Positions 8,476 through 17,073 of a stretch of DNA of 41,825 nucleotides are shown in pieces. This DNA comes from Flavobacteriaceae bacterium (lineage in GTDB: Bacteria; Bacteroidota; Bacteroidia; Flavobacteriales; Flavobacteriaceae), in assembly GCA_029246125.1 (NCBI GenBank), contig JAQWNZ010000010.1, forward strand, positions 1 to 41,825, read 5' to 3'. The notes under the pieces were generated by a model. That model made no database searches, was not told where the DNA came from, and saw only the letters and a list, made by a program, of their open reading frames with translations. Positions within the stretch are counted from its first letter, which is position 1; each line of letters opens with the position of its first letter. The position numbers and the translations under genes are program-made.

Positions 8476-9760
8476 CTTTAAGGGTTTTTAATCGAATACT
8501 TACAGCATTTTTATGTGCTTCTAATCCTTCAGCAGAAGCCATTAATTCAATTGTCTCACCTAAAGATTGTATTCCCTCTTTAGTGATTTTTTGAAAGGTA
8601 ATTGCTTTTCTAAAACTATCTAAATTCACCCCACTATATTGTTTGGAATATCCATTTGTAGGTAAGGTGTGATTTGTTCCTGAAGCATAATCTCCAGCAC
8701 TCTCTGGAGTATAATTTCCAACAAAAACAGAACCTGCATTATTGATATTATTTAGATATAAAATCTCATTTTGAACACATACTATGTAATGCTCTGGACC
8801 GTAGTTATTAATAAACTCTATAGCAGTAGAATCATTTTTAAAATAAACAGCTTTAGAATTTTTTAAGGCTGCTGATGCAATTTCTTTACGAGGTAGATCT
8901 TTTAATTGAGATTCAATGGCATAGGCTACTTTTTCTAAAAGTGGCTTGTGGGTTGTCACAAATAATACCTGGCTGTCTTTTCCATGTTCTGCCTGAGAGA
9001 GTAAATCCGCAGCGATGAAGTTCGGATTAGCAGTTTTATCAGCAGCAACAAGTAATTCACTAGGACCAGCAGGCATGTCAATGGCTACATGATGACGCGT
9101 TGCCCATTGTTTAGCAACTGTAACATATTGGTTTCCTGGACCAAATATCTTGTAAACCTTAGAAATTGACTCTGTGCCAAGAGCCATTGCGGCAATGGCT
9201 TGTATACCCCCTATTTTATATACATTTTTAACCCCACAAAGTTGAGCAGTATAAAGAACTACAGCCGGAAGTGTTCCATCTTTTGAAGGAGGGGAACATA
9301 AAACAATTTCTTTACATCCTGCAATTTGGGCAGGGATGGCCAACATTAAAATAGTCGAAAATAAAGGAGCTGATCCTCCTGGAATATATAATCCGACTTT
9401 TTCTATAGGCTTTTTTTCTTGCCAGCATTCAACACCTGCTTGTGTGGTAACTTTTATGTTATCAATTAATTGTGCTCTGTGAAAACTAGCAATATTAGTT
9501 TTTGCATTTTGAATTGCTTTTTTCAATGCATCAGGTACTGAATTATGTGCTTTTTTAAATTCATCAGTCTTTGCCCTAAAGTCATCTTGTTTTATTCCAT
9601 CAAACTGATCAGTGTAATTAATAATCGACTGGTCTCCGTATTTTTTTACAGACTCAAAAACTGATGCAACTAATGGCTCTAGTGACTCATAGGTAGCTGT
9701 TGGACGTTTCGTTAATGAAGCCCATTCAGTGTAGCTAGGGTTTATATAAGTTTTAATCAT
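8465..9760 (-). CDS. hisD: HisD: histidinol dehydrogenase
   Basis: A 431-residue NAD- and zinc-dependent enzyme that performs the last two oxidations, from histidinol to histidine. Family motifs include KKPIEKVGLYIPGGSAPLFS, IFGPGNQYVTVAK, DMPAGPSELLV, LLSQAEHGKDSQ and YGPEHYIV, with catalytic Glu-His in GPEHY, and the C-terminal GTNHTLPT zinc region. The start ATG overlaps the hisG stop as ATGA, and the 3' end overlaps hisC by 11 bases. Full length with no missing key residue. Confidence 0.97.
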   Translation of the reverse strand: MIKTYINPSYTEWASLTKRPTATYESLEPLVASVFESVKKYGDQSIINYTDQFDGIKQDDFRAKTDEFKKAHNSVPDALKKAIQNAKTNIASFHRAQLIDNIKVTTQAGVECWQEKKPIEKVGLYIPGGSAPLFSTILMLAIPAQIAGCKEIVLCSPPSKDGTLPAVVLYTAQLCGVKNVYKIGGIQAIAAMALGTESISKVYKIFGPGNQYVTVAKQWATRHHVAIDMPAGPSELLVAADKTANPNFIAADLLSQAEHGKDSQVLFVTTHKPLLEKVAYAIESQLKDLPRKEIASAALKNSKAVYFKNDSTAIEFINNYGPEHYIVCVQNEILYLNNINNAGSVFVGNYTPESAGDYASGTNHTLPTNGYSKQYSGVNLDSFRKAITFQKITKEGIQSLGETIELMASAEGLEAHKNAVSIRLKTLKDEI

Positions 9761-10608
9761 AATACCATCTTTTCAATAGGACAAACTAAAATATCTTCTG
9801 CACCTGCAGCTTTTAGTTGATCTATTACTTCCCAAAAATCAACTGCATTGATTACTGAGTGCAGCGAACTCCAACCATCTTGGGCTAGAGGTAAAATTGT
9901 AGGGCTTTTTAAAACAGGTAATATACTACTAACAGCTTTTATTTTATTATTTGGCACATTGAGCAAGATATATTTAGATTTTTTTGCTCTCAATACTGAT
10001 TGAATTCGAAAGCGTAATTTTTTTATTGTCTCTTTAGCTTCTTCAGAAACTTGTGGTGCCTGAACCAATACGGCTTGAGATTTTGAAATTTCAATAACTT
10101 CTTTCAGATTATTTTTAAAAAGTGTACTCCCACTAGAAACGATATCACAGATGGCATCAGCTAGTCCGATATTGGGTGCAATTTCTACTGAACCGTTAAT
10201 TATGTGCAAGTCTGCTTTAATTTGATTTGCCTCTAAAAATGCTTTGACTGTATTAGGATAAGAAGTTGCAATTCGCTTTCCCTCCAGATCCTTAACATCA
10301 TTAAATTCAGTGTTTTTTGGGACTGCAATTGAAACTTTACATCTTGAAAACCCTAATTGTTCAATTACCTCTAAATTTTTTCCTTTCTCAGTAAGTAAAT
10401 TTTCTCCTATTATAGCCAAATCCACTACTCCATCACGCATATATTGCGGAATATCACCATTTCTTAAATAAAAAACTTCCATTGGAAAGTTTTTAGCGTT
10501 AGCTTTTAGCTGATCCTTACCATTATCAATTGAAATTCCACAGCTTTTAAGTAATGCAAGAGAACTCTGATTTAATCTTCCTGATTTTTGAATTGCTATA
10601 CGTACCAT
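9757..10608 (-). CDS. hisG: HisG: ATP phosphoribosyltransferase, long form
   Basis: The first enzyme of the pathway, joining ATP and PRPP. At 283 residues it is the long form: a periplasmic-binding-like catalytic part with IAIQKSGRLNQSS at the N-terminus and SSGSTLFKNNLKEV as the PRPP loop, plus a C-terminal PII-like domain from about residue 210 (PNNKIKAVSSILPVLKSPTI). The latter is the usual site for feedback inhibition by histidine, so no HisZ is needed. The gene lies 12 bases beyond the U-tract of the leader terminator and is the first enzyme gene under attenuation control. ATGA overlap with hisD. Confidence 0.97.
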   Translation of the reverse strand: MVRIAIQKSGRLNQSSLALLKSCGISIDNGKDQLKANAKNFPMEVFYLRNGDIPQYMRDGVVDLAIIGENLLTEKGKNLEVIEQLGFSRCKVSIAVPKNTEFNDVKDLEGKRIATSYPNTVKAFLEANQIKADLHIINGSVEIAPNIGLADAICDIVSSGSTLFKNNLKEVIEISKSQAVLVQAPQVSEEAKETIKKLRFRIQSVLRAKKSKYILLNVPNNKIKAVSSILPVLKSPTILPLAQDGWSSLHSVINAVDFWEVIDQLKAAGAEDILVCPIEKMVL

Positions 10609-10619
10609 AAGTTTAAAAT

Positions 10620-10648
10620 AAAAAAACCCGTTTGATCACTCAAACGGG
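10620..10648 (-). terminator. his attenuator terminator hairpin
   Basis: On the minus strand CCCGTTTGA (10648-10640) pairs perfectly with TCAAACGGG (10635-10627) across a 4-base loop, followed by seven Ts (10626-10620). This is a clear intrinsic terminator 12 bases before the hisG start codon and 24 bases after the stop of the leader peptide. Confidence 0.93.
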
Positions 10649-10696
10649 CTTGTAATAGATATAAAGACATCTTAATACATCTCGTTTGATCGAGTG
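10637..10696 (-). promoter_or_regulatory. his antiterminator: leader segment that mimics the terminator 3' arm
   Basis: The leader RNA contains CACTC-gatc-AAACG (10696-10683), a copy of the terminator 3' arm sequence with a 4-base insertion. It can pair with CGTTTGAGTG (10646-10637), the terminator 5' arm plus part of the loop. A third pairing, AGACATC (10710-10704, within the His codons) with GATGTCT (10671-10665), would compete. A ribosome stalled on the His codons (10713-10702) would sit just before the antiterminator and leave it free, so hisG would be transcribed when charged tRNA-His is scarce. Confidence 0.8.
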
Positions 10697-10731
10697 TTTG
10701 TATGATGTCTATGTATTGGATTTTTAATCAT
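10672..10731 (-). CDS. hisL: His operon leader peptide (19 residues)
   Basis: A short frame reading MIKNPIHRHHTNTRSNEMY, ending in TAA. Three of residues 7-10 are histidine (codons CAT AGA CAT CAT), which makes it a histidine sensor for transcription attenuation rather than a functional protein. It sits between the prohibitin-like gene (41 bases upstream) and the attenuator terminator before hisG. Its ATG lies only 7 bases after a TATATTTG box, so the predicted 5' leader is about 3 bases and translation may begin without a Shine-Dalgarno site. It is too short for normal gene callers. Confidence 0.88.
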   Translation of the reverse strand: MIKNPIHRHHTNTRSNEMY

Positions 10732-10738
10732 TTAGTTG

Positions 10739-10746
10739 CAAATATA
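10739..10746 (-). promoter_or_regulatory. TAnnTTTG promoter box (TATATTTG) for the his operon
   Basis: Exact Bacteroidota -7 element. Calibrated on the SRP RNA, transcription would start near 10734, about 3 bases before the leader-peptide ATG at 10731. No clear -33 TTG is visible at the usual distance. Read-through from the prohibitin-like gene would also meet the attenuator. Confidence 0.6.
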
Positions 10747-10772
10747 TTTAAAATAATTGAATAATGGAGTTC

Positions 10773-11591
10773 TTATTGATTTCCAAGGATGATTGGAAGT
10801 CCATTTTTACCACTACCAATAACTATAACTTTAGAATTTGGTGATTCGGAAAGCTTAATTGTCGCTTCAATTCCTTTTTCTTGAAGAATTTTTTCAGTCA
10901 GCGAAGCACTTAAAATTCTGTTAGCTGTTGCTTTTCCTTCTGCATCAATACGTTGACGTTCAGCTTCTTGTTTTGCCTTTTCAAGTCTAAATTCGTATTC
11001 TAAAGATTCTTGCTCCTGACCTAATTTTCGTTCGATGGCCTCCTTAATTGCTAAAGGTAAAGTAACATCACGAACCAAAACAGCATTTACTTGAATGTGT
11101 TGAGATTCAACATTTTTAAGTGTTTCTTCAAAAATTTCATTTTGAATAGCATCTCGTTTGGTAGAATATAATTGCTCAGGAGTATAGCGACCAACAACTG
11201 AACGAGCTACCGCACGAATTTGGGGGATTAAAACGATATTAACATAATTTTCCCCTTTGGTTTTGTGAAGTAATCCTAATTCTTCGTATTTAGGTTGGTA
11301 CAAAACAGATACATCTAATGAAATTTCAAGACCATTTGAAGAAAGTACTTGCATATTCCCTTCAAAAAACTCTTGTTGTTTTACATTGTAAATGTATACT
11401 TTATTCCAAGGAGCAATGATATGAAATCCTTCTCCCAACGGGGGTGTGTCAGTGACTACCCCTCCTCCAAAGGTTTTAAATAAAACCCCTGCTTCTCCAT
11501 AGCCAATATTGATTGAAGACTTGGAGACAAAGATCAAAATAACTACGATCAAAAGAATGACCGGTAATCCAATTTTAGGTAATTTTTGCAT
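10773..11591 (-). CDS. Prohibitin-like SPFH/Band 7 membrane protein
   Basis: A 272-residue protein with one N-terminal membrane segment (about residues 9-27, GLPVILLIVVILIFVSKSS) and an SPFH domain with the prohibitin features GYGEAGVLFKTFGG, LGEGFHIIAPWNKV and VGRYTPEQLYSTKR. A charged helical stretch follows (ERKLGQEQESLEYEFRLEKAKQEAERQRIDAEGKA, positions about 187-221), likely a coiled coil. Such proteins form large membrane-associated rings and often regulate membrane proteases. It lies 17 bases after fabG and appears to be the last gene of the efp-sucD-fabG run. No client can be inferred. Confidence 0.9.
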   Translation of the reverse strand: MQKLPKIGLPVILLIVVILIFVSKSSINIGYGEAGVLFKTFGGGVVTDTPPLGEGFHIIAPWNKVYIYNVKQQEFFEGNMQVLSSNGLEISLDVSVLYQPKYEELGLLHKTKGENYVNIVLIPQIRAVARSVVGRYTPEQLYSTKRDAIQNEIFEETLKNVESQHIQVNAVLVRDVTLPLAIKEAIERKLGQEQESLEYEFRLEKAKQEAERQRIDAEGKATANRILSASLTEKILQEKGIEATIKLSESPNSKVIVIGSGKNGLPIILGNQ

Positions 11592-11608
11592 ATTATTTTT
11601 TTTAAAAA

Positions 11609-12355
11609 TTAAGTTAACATTCCCCCATCAACATGAAGGACTTGGCCAGTTATATAATTAGATAAATCTGAGGCTAAGAAAACGCATGCGTTAGCTACAT
11701 CTTCCGGCTGGCCTCCTCTTTTTAGTGGAATTCCATCTCTCCATCCTTGGACTACATCCTCAGATAGCTTTTCTGTCATTTCGGTTTCTATGAAACCTGG
11801 TGCGATTACATTAGATCGAATATTTCTTGATCCTAATTCCAATGCAACAGATTTTGAAAAACCAATCATACCAGCTTTTGAAGCTGCATAATTTGCTTGA
11901 CCCGCATTTCCTTTTACCCCAACAACAGAGCTCATGTGTATTATAGAACCTTTTCGTTGCTTGAGGAAGGTTCTCTGCACTGCCTTAGTCATGTTGAAGA
12001 TAGATTTCAAATTTACTTCGACAACCTGATCAAAGTCATCTTCACTCATTCGCATTAATAAATTGTCCTTAGTGATTCCTGCATTATTAATTAAAATATC
12101 TAAACTTCCGAAATCTTTTAAAACATCTTCAACTAGTTGTTGTGCGTGGTCAAAATTTGCAGCATTACTTTGATATCCTTTCACCTGAACATCATAAACA
12201 TTCAATTCTTCAATCAAAGAATCTGCTGCTTCTTTACTACTGGTGTAGGTAAAAGCCACTGCACAACCTTGTGCAGTAAATATTTTTGCAATCCCTCGGC
12301 CAATACCTCTGCTGGCCCCTGTAATGATTACTGTTTTACCTTCTAATAATTTCAT
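11609..12355 (-). CDS. fabG: FabG: 3-oxoacyl-ACP reductase
   Basis: A 248-residue short-chain dehydrogenase for the NADPH-dependent keto-reduction of fatty acid synthesis. TGASRGIG (12-19) is the cofactor loop, NNAG is at 90-93, and the catalytic residues are Ser142 or Ser143, Tyr156 and Lys160 (NYAASK). The ending VLHVDGGM is typical of FabG. It lies 2 bases after sucD and 17 before the prohibitin-like gene. The overall match is closer to housekeeping FabG than to a generic dehydrogenase, and the lipid A and fatty-acid genes upstream support this. Confidence 0.92.
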   Translation of the reverse strand: MKLLEGKTVIITGASRGIGRGIAKIFTAQGCAVAFTYTSSKEAADSLIEELNVYDVQVKGYQSNAANFDHAQQLVEDVLKDFGSLDILINNAGITKDNLLMRMSEDDFDQVVEVNLKSIFNMTKAVQRTFLKQRKGSIIHMSSVVGVKGNAGQANYAASKAGMIGFSKSVALELGSRNIRSNVIAPGFIETEMTEKLSEDVVQGWRDGIPLKRGGQPEDVANACVFLASDLSNYITGQVLHVDGGMLT

Positions 12356-12357
12356 AA

Positions 12358-13236
12358 TTAAATTTTAGATACTAACTCTGCTACTTTAGCTCCAATCTGT
12401 GCAGGTGAATCAACCACGTGTATACCACATTCACGCATAATACGTTTTTTAGCCTCTGCTGTATCTTCGCTTCCTCCTACAATAGCTCCTGCATGGCCCA
12501 TCGTTCTCCCTTTAGGAGCTGTTTCTCCTGCAATGAATCCAACTACTGGTTTTTTATTTCCTGTTGCTTTAATCCATTTTGCTGCATCAGCTTCCAATTG
12601 CCCTCCAATTTCACCAATCATAACTATACAATCAGTTTCAGAATCATTCATGAACAACTCTACAGCATCTTTAGTAGTAGTTCCAATGATCGGATCACCT
12701 CCAATTCCAATAGCTGTTGAAATTCCAAGACCTTGACTTACTACCTGATCTGAAGCCTCATATGTTAGTGTACCAGATTTAGAAACAATACCAATTTTCC
12801 CTTTCTTAAAAACAAATCCAGGCATTATACCAACTTTCGCTTCTTCAGGGGTAATTACGCCAGGGCAATTAGGACCTACCAATTTAGCTCCTTTTGCCTT
12901 CACATATTGAAAAGCTTTAGTCATATCATTTACAGGAATCCCCTCTGTGATAGTAATGATTACTTTAATTCCTGCTTCGACAGACTCCATAATAGCATCT
13001 GCTGCAAAAGCTGGTGGAACAAAAATAATTGAAGTATCAGCATCAACCTTTTTTACTGCTTCAGCAACAGAATCAAAAACAGGTTTTCCTAAATGTTTCT
13101 GCCCTCCTTTTCCAGGAGTTACTCCACCAACTATATTGGTTCCGTATTCAATCATTTGTGTTGCATGAAAGGTTCCTTCACTTCCGGTAAATCCTTGAAC
13201 AATTATTTTTGATTCTTTATTTACAAGTACACTCAT
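12358..13236 (-). CDS. sucD: SucD: succinate-CoA ligase alpha subunit
   Basis: A 292-residue alpha subunit of the TCA-cycle enzyme that makes ATP or GTP from succinyl-CoA. His248 in [11 protein letters not shown] is the phosphorylated histidine. [14 protein letters not shown] is the CoA-binding start, and GPNCPG (121-126) and SKSGTLTYE are family motifs. The beta subunit gene sucC is not in the window, so the subunits are encoded apart. It lies 24 bases after efp and 2 bases before fabG. Confidence 0.96.
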   Translation of the reverse strand: MSVLVNKESKIIVQGFTGSEGTFHATQMIEYGTNIVGGVTPGKGGQKHLGKPVFDSVAEAVKKVDADTSIIFVPPAFAADAIMESVEAGIKVIITITEGIPVNDMTKAFQYVKAKGAKLVGPNCPGVITPEEAKVGIMPGFVFKKGKIGIVSKSGTLTYEASDQVVSQGLGISTAIGIGGDPIIGTTTKDAVELFMNDSETDCIVMIGEIGGQLEADAAKWIKATGNKKPVVGFIAGETAPKGRTMGHAGAIVGGSEDTAEAKKRIMRECGIHVVDSPAQIGAKVAELVSKI

Positions 13237-13260
13237 ATGTTAATCAGTCTGGGTTTTGTT

Positions 13261-13827
13261 TTATTCCTTAATACGTTCTATATAACTTCCCTTTTCAGTA
13301 TCAATTTTAATCTTATCCCCTTCATTTATAAATAGAGGGACATTAATTGAGGCTCCTGTCTGGACAGTGGCTGGTTTGGTTGCATTGGTTGCAGTATTTC
13401 CTTTAACTCCTGGCTCAGTATGTGTAACTTCTAAAATGACACTCGCAGGCATATCAGCAGACAAGGGCAAATCATCTTCTGAATTAATCGAAATTGATAC
13501 GATCTCTCCTTCTTTGAGCAAATCAGGATTATCAAGAATAGTTTTTTCAATACTTATTTGATTGTAATCTTCTGTATTCATGAAATGAAATTGATCACCT
13601 TCAGAATACAGATATTGATATTTCTTTGTTTCAACTCGAATATCATCAATTTTATGACCTGCAGAAAAAGTATTTTCTAATACTTTCCCGGAACTAACAC
13701 TTTTAAGTTTAGTCCGAACAAAAGCCGGACCTTTTCCAGGTTTTACATGTAAAAACTCAATGATTTTGTAGATATCATTGTTATATTTTATACACAATCC
13801 CTTTCTAATATCTGATGTTGATGCCAT
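13261..13827 (-). CDS. efp: Elongation factor P
   Basis: A 188-residue factor that rescues ribosomes stalled at consecutive prolines. It has three beta-barrel domains. Lys32 in KPGKGPAFVRTK is at the domain I tip, the position modified in many bacteria. The C-terminal GDKIKIDTEKGSYIERIKE is the usual EF-P ending. A TAAATTTG box overlaps the last bases of lpxA and predicts a 6-base 5' leader. The gene therefore seems to have its own promoter and to begin the efp-sucD-fabG run. Confidence 0.96.
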   Translation of the reverse strand: MASTSDIRKGLCIKYNNDIYKIIEFLHVKPGKGPAFVRTKLKSVSSGKVLENTFSAGHKIDDIRVETKKYQYLYSEGDQFHFMNTEDYNQISIEKTILDNPDLLKEGEIVSISINSEDDLPLSADMPASVILEVTHTEPGVKGNTATNATKPATVQTGASINVPLFINEGDKIKIDTEKGSYIERIKE

Positions 13828-13837
13828 AACTGATGTG

Positions 13838-13845
13838 CAAATTTA
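13838..13845 (-). promoter_or_regulatory. TAnnTTTG promoter box (TAAATTTG) for efp
   Basis: Exact -7 element, overlapping the lpxA stop codon. The calibrated start site is near 13833, 6 bases before the efp ATG. No -33 TTG at the ideal distance. Confidence 0.5.
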
Positions 13846-14628
13846 ACTTTTTTGATCATATCCTCTTACAATTCCCAATGAGGATTTTTCAATGAATTTT
13901 AAAATAACATTTCTATCTTCTGAAGGTCTAATCTCTTCCCTAACTATATTTAATGCTTTTGATATATTATATTCCTTACTAAATAAAATTCTATACGTTT
14001 TTTCTATAATTTTAATTCTATATTTACTAAAATTATTTCTTGCCATCCCTATTGTATTTATACCAATATAAATTAAAGGGTTTCTTGCAACTTTTACAAA
14101 TGGAGGAATATCTTTTCTAACCATCGACCCTCCAGAAATAAAGGAAAAATCACCGATTTTACAAAATTGCTGAATAGCAGTTAATCCAGAGAGAACCACA
14201 TTATTCCCAATCTCGACGTGACCTGCAAGTGTGCTATTATTGGATAAAATACAATTTTCTCCTATTGAACAATCATGAGCAATATGCGAATAGGCCATAA
14301 TAAGACAATTTTCTCCAATTTTAGTAACCCCTGATGCTGAGGTACCTCTGTTAATAGTTACAAATTCTCGAATTGTAGAATCGTTACCAATAATAGCTAA
14401 TGAATCTTCTCCATTAAATTTTTGATCTTGGGGGATCCCACCAATTACAGATCCTGGGAAAATTTTACAATTTACACCTATTCTGCTACCATTCATTATT
14501 GTAACGTTAGAACCAATCCAAGTATTTTCTCCTATTTCAACATTTTCATGTATTACCGAAAATGGATCAATTGAAACATTCGATTTTATTTTTGCATTTT
14601 GATGGATGAAGTTAAGAGGCTTAATCAT
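13843..14628 (-). CDS. lpxA: LpxA: UDP-N-acetylglucosamine acyltransferase
   Basis: A 261-residue left-handed beta-helix enzyme that starts lipid A synthesis by adding a 3-hydroxyacyl chain to UDP-GlcNAc. Hexapeptide repeats run from about residue 10 to 190. MAYSHIAHDC places the catalytic histidine at residue 118, matching His125 of E. coli. GGIPQDQKF and NRGTSASG are substrate-loop motifs. The C-terminal helical part (KYRIKIIEKTYRILF) is present. It abuts lpxC/fabZ with no spacer, so the two are co-translated. Confidence 0.96.
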   Translation of the reverse strand: MIKPLNFIHQNAKIKSNVSIDPFSVIHENVEIGENTWIGSNVTIMNGSRIGVNCKIFPGSVIGGIPQDQKFNGEDSLAIIGNDSTIREFVTINRGTSASGVTKIGENCLIMAYSHIAHDCSIGENCILSNNSTLAGHVEIGNNVVLSGLTAIQQFCKIGDFSFISGGSMVRKDIPPFVKVARNPLIYIGINTIGMARNNFSKYRIKIIEKTYRILFSKEYNISKALNIVREEIRPSEDRNVILKFIEKSSLGIVRGYDQKS

Positions 14629-16032
14629 TTAAGTTTTTCGTCTTAATATCTGAGCCATAAGATCACCTTGGCTCACCAATTGATCATTTACAAATGCATG
14701 ACCTCTCATATTACAAATCCCTCTTCGAATTGGTGTTAATAATTCTAATTTAAATATTAAAGTGTCGCCAGGATATACAGGACGTTTAAATTTAACATTG
14801 TCAATCTTCATGAAAAATGTAAGGTAATTTTCTGGATCTGGAACAGTGCTTAAAACTAGTACACCTCCTGCTTGAGCCATTGATTCGATTTGAAGGACTC
14901 CAGGCATAACTGGTGCTCCAGGAAAGTGTCCTTGAAAAAATGACTCGTTCATTGTGACATTCTTTAAGCCAACTACATGCGTTTCAGAAAGCTCAAAAAC
15001 CTTATCAACTAATAAGAAAGGAGGTCTATGCGGGAGCATGTCCATAATTTGATTAACATTCATTAATGGAGGTTTCGATAAGTCAACCTTAGGGACAATT
15101 GATTTTTTTTCTTGCTTAATAAGCAACGAAATCTCTTTAGCAAATTCCGTATTGATTTTATGTCCGGGTTTAGTGGCAATAATCCGTCCTTGAATTTGCA
15201 TACCAACTAAAGCCAAGTCACCAATCAAGTCTAATAATTTATGACGAGCTGCTTCGTTGGGAAAGTTTAATTTAAGATTGTCTAAAATACCATTTGGCTT
15301 TACTGAAATTTCATCTTTTCCAAATATCTTTTTCAAACGTTCCATTTTAGTATTTGCAATAGGTTCATTAACGTAAACAATTGCATTATTCAGATCGCCA
15401 CCTTTAATCAATCCATTATCTATGAGGTCTTCTAACTCATGAAGAAAGCTGAATGTTCTTGCTGGAGCGATCTCACTTGGAAAATCTTTTAGTGTTATAA
15501 GATTTGCATTTTGAGAACCAAGAACTTTAGTTTCAAAATCTATCATTACACTAAAGCAGGTATTCTCTGAAGGAAGCAACAATATTTCACTACCTGTTTC
15601 AGGATCAGTATGTTGAATCACTTCTTCAACTACAAATAAATCTTGATATTCAGTTTGCTCAACAATACCTACCCTTAAAATAGCTTCGATAAAGAACTTC
15701 GAAGATCCATCCATTATTGGTATCTCAGGCCCATTTGTTTGAATTTCACAATTAGTTATTTCAGCTGCATAAAGTGCTGCTAAAATATGCTCTGTAGTCT
15801 TTATAAATTCTCCATCTTTTTCCAAAGTGGTACCTCTCTCAGTTGATGAAATAAAATTAGAAAGAGCAGGAATTTCCAACTTAGGATTAGTGTCGGTTCG
15901 AATGAATTTAATACCAGTATTCTCTGGAGTGGGATTCAAAGTTAATTTTATCTTTTCTCCAGAATGTAAACCAACCCCATGTATTTCAATTGATTTTGAT
16001 AAGGTTTTTTGAGGTTTTATTTTTTTTATCAT
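14629..16032 (-). CDS. lpxC/fabZ: LpxC-FabZ fusion: UDP-3-O-acyl-GlcNAc deacetylase / 3-hydroxyacyl-ACP dehydratase
   Basis: A 467-residue bifunctional protein found across Bacteroidota. Residues 1 to about 305 are LpxC, the zinc deacetylase and committed step of lipid A synthesis: His82 in TTEHILAALYA, and the HKLLDLIGDLAL segment that supplies the second His and Asp ligands. About 325-467 is FabZ: MLPHRPPFLLVDKV and GHFPGAPVMPGVLQIESMAQAGG hold the catalytic His and Glu. The fusion joins the two enzymes that compete for, or are balanced over, the 3-hydroxyacyl-ACP pool. One base separates it from lpxD and none from lpxA. Confidence 0.97.
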   Translation of the reverse strand: MIKKIKPQKTLSKSIEIHGVGLHSGEKIKLTLNPTPENTGIKFIRTDTNPKLEIPALSNFISSTERGTTLEKDGEFIKTTEHILAALYAAEITNCEIQTNGPEIPIMDGSSKFFIEAILRVGIVEQTEYQDLFVVEEVIQHTDPETGSEILLLPSENTCFSVMIDFETKVLGSQNANLITLKDFPSEIAPARTFSFLHELEDLIDNGLIKGGDLNNAIVYVNEPIANTKMERLKKIFGKDEISVKPNGILDNLKLNFPNEAARHKLLDLIGDLALVGMQIQGRIIATKPGHKINTEFAKEISLLIKQEKKSIVPKVDLSKPPLMNVNQIMDMLPHRPPFLLVDKVFELSETHVVGLKNVTMNESFFQGHFPGAPVMPGVLQIESMAQAGGVLVLSTVPDPENYLTFFMKIDNVKFKRPVYPGDTLIFKLELLTPIRRGICNMRGHAFVNDQLVSQGDLMAQILRRKT

Positions 16033-16033
16033 A

Positions 16034-17056
16034 CTATTTATTTTTTTCTAAAAGTGATAGACGGCTTTCAATTGTAGGTAAGCTTTTAAATAAAGCATAA
16101 GATTTGTAGAAAGAATTAAAATCAATAGCTGGAGTTCCTTGAACTTTACTTCCATCTGGGATGTCTTTAATAACACCAGTTTGACCTTGAATATGAACGT
16201 CATTACCAATTTTGAGATGCCCTATGATGCCTACCTGACCACCAATAACACAACGTGAACCTATTTTTGAGGAACCAGCTATCCCTGTTTGAGCAGCAAT
16301 AGCAGTGTGAGAACCTATTTCAACATTATGTGCAATCTGAACCAAGTTATCTAACTTAACCCCTTTACCAATTATTGTAGCACCCAATGTTGCTCTATCA
16401 ATAGTTGTATTCGAACCAATCTCCACGTAATCTTTAATTACTACTTTCCCTAATTGGGGGGTTTTAAAATAAGTTTGGTCATTTTGTAATGCATAACCAA
16501 ATCCATCAGATCCTAAAACTACTCCGGTATGTAATATACAATCTGATCCAATCTCTGTATCATCCAGAATACTTACCCTAGTTTTGAGCAAAGTGTTTTT
16601 ATTAATTATTACATTGTCACCAATATAACAATGTGATTGAATCTGAACACCATCTTCTATTTTTGTATCTGATCCAATATGTACATAAGGACCAATAAAA
16701 ACATTATTACCAATTTGAGCTGATGAATCGATTATTGCAGTTGGATGAACTCCATCTTGTTTGGTTATATTTTTTTCGTTTGACCATTCAATTAAAAGCT
16801 GAGTAAATGAATTGTAGGCATCCTGAACACGAATTAGGGTTGTAGATAGGTCTGGATTAAATTTTATATTTTCAGATATAAGAATTGCACTTGCTTTTGT
16901 TTTATTTAGAAAATGATTGTATTTGTTGTTTGCCAAAAATGAAATTGATCCTTTTTTAGCATTTTCAATTCTAGAAAGACTTTTAATAATTACTTTATCA
17001 TCACCTACTACTATACCATTAAGTTTTTTAGAGATTTCTAAAGCAGTTAATTTCAT
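16034..17056 (-). CDS. lpxD: LpxD: UDP-3-O-acylglucosamine N-acyltransferase
   Basis: A 340-residue third enzyme of lipid A synthesis. The N-terminal uridine-binding domain (1-100) contains [11 protein letters not shown]. Hexapeptide repeats follow (about 105-310), with the catalytic His in [13 protein letters not shown] near residue 240, and a helical C-terminus. A TAATTTTG box ends 4 bases before the ATG, so the predicted transcript starts at the ATG itself. It heads the lpxD-lpxC/fabZ-lpxA run. Confidence 0.96.
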   Translation of the reverse strand: MKLTALEISKKLNGIVVGDDKVIIKSLSRIENAKKGSISFLANNKYNHFLNKTKASAILISENIKFNPDLSTTLIRVQDAYNSFTQLLIEWSNEKNITKQDGVHPTAIIDSSAQIGNNVFIGPYVHIGSDTKIEDGVQIQSHCYIGDNVIINKNTLLKTRVSILDDTEIGSDCILHTGVVLGSDGFGYALQNDQTYFKTPQLGKVVIKDYVEIGSNTTIDRATLGATIIGKGVKLDNLVQIAHNVEIGSHTAIAAQTGIAGSSKIGSRCVIGGQVGIIGHLKIGNDVHIQGQTGVIKDIPDGSKVQGTPAIDFNSFYKSYALFKSLPTIESRLSLLEKNK

Positions 17057-17060
17057 TTTG

Positions 17061-17068
17061 CAAAATTA
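17061..17068 (-). promoter_or_regulatory. TAnnTTTG promoter box (TAATTTTG) for lpxD
   Basis: Exact -7 element 4 bases before the lpxD ATG. With the SRP RNA spacing the first transcribed base is 17056, the A of the ATG, predicting a leaderless mRNA for the lipid A genes. Confidence 0.5.
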
Positions 17069-17073
17069 CGTAA

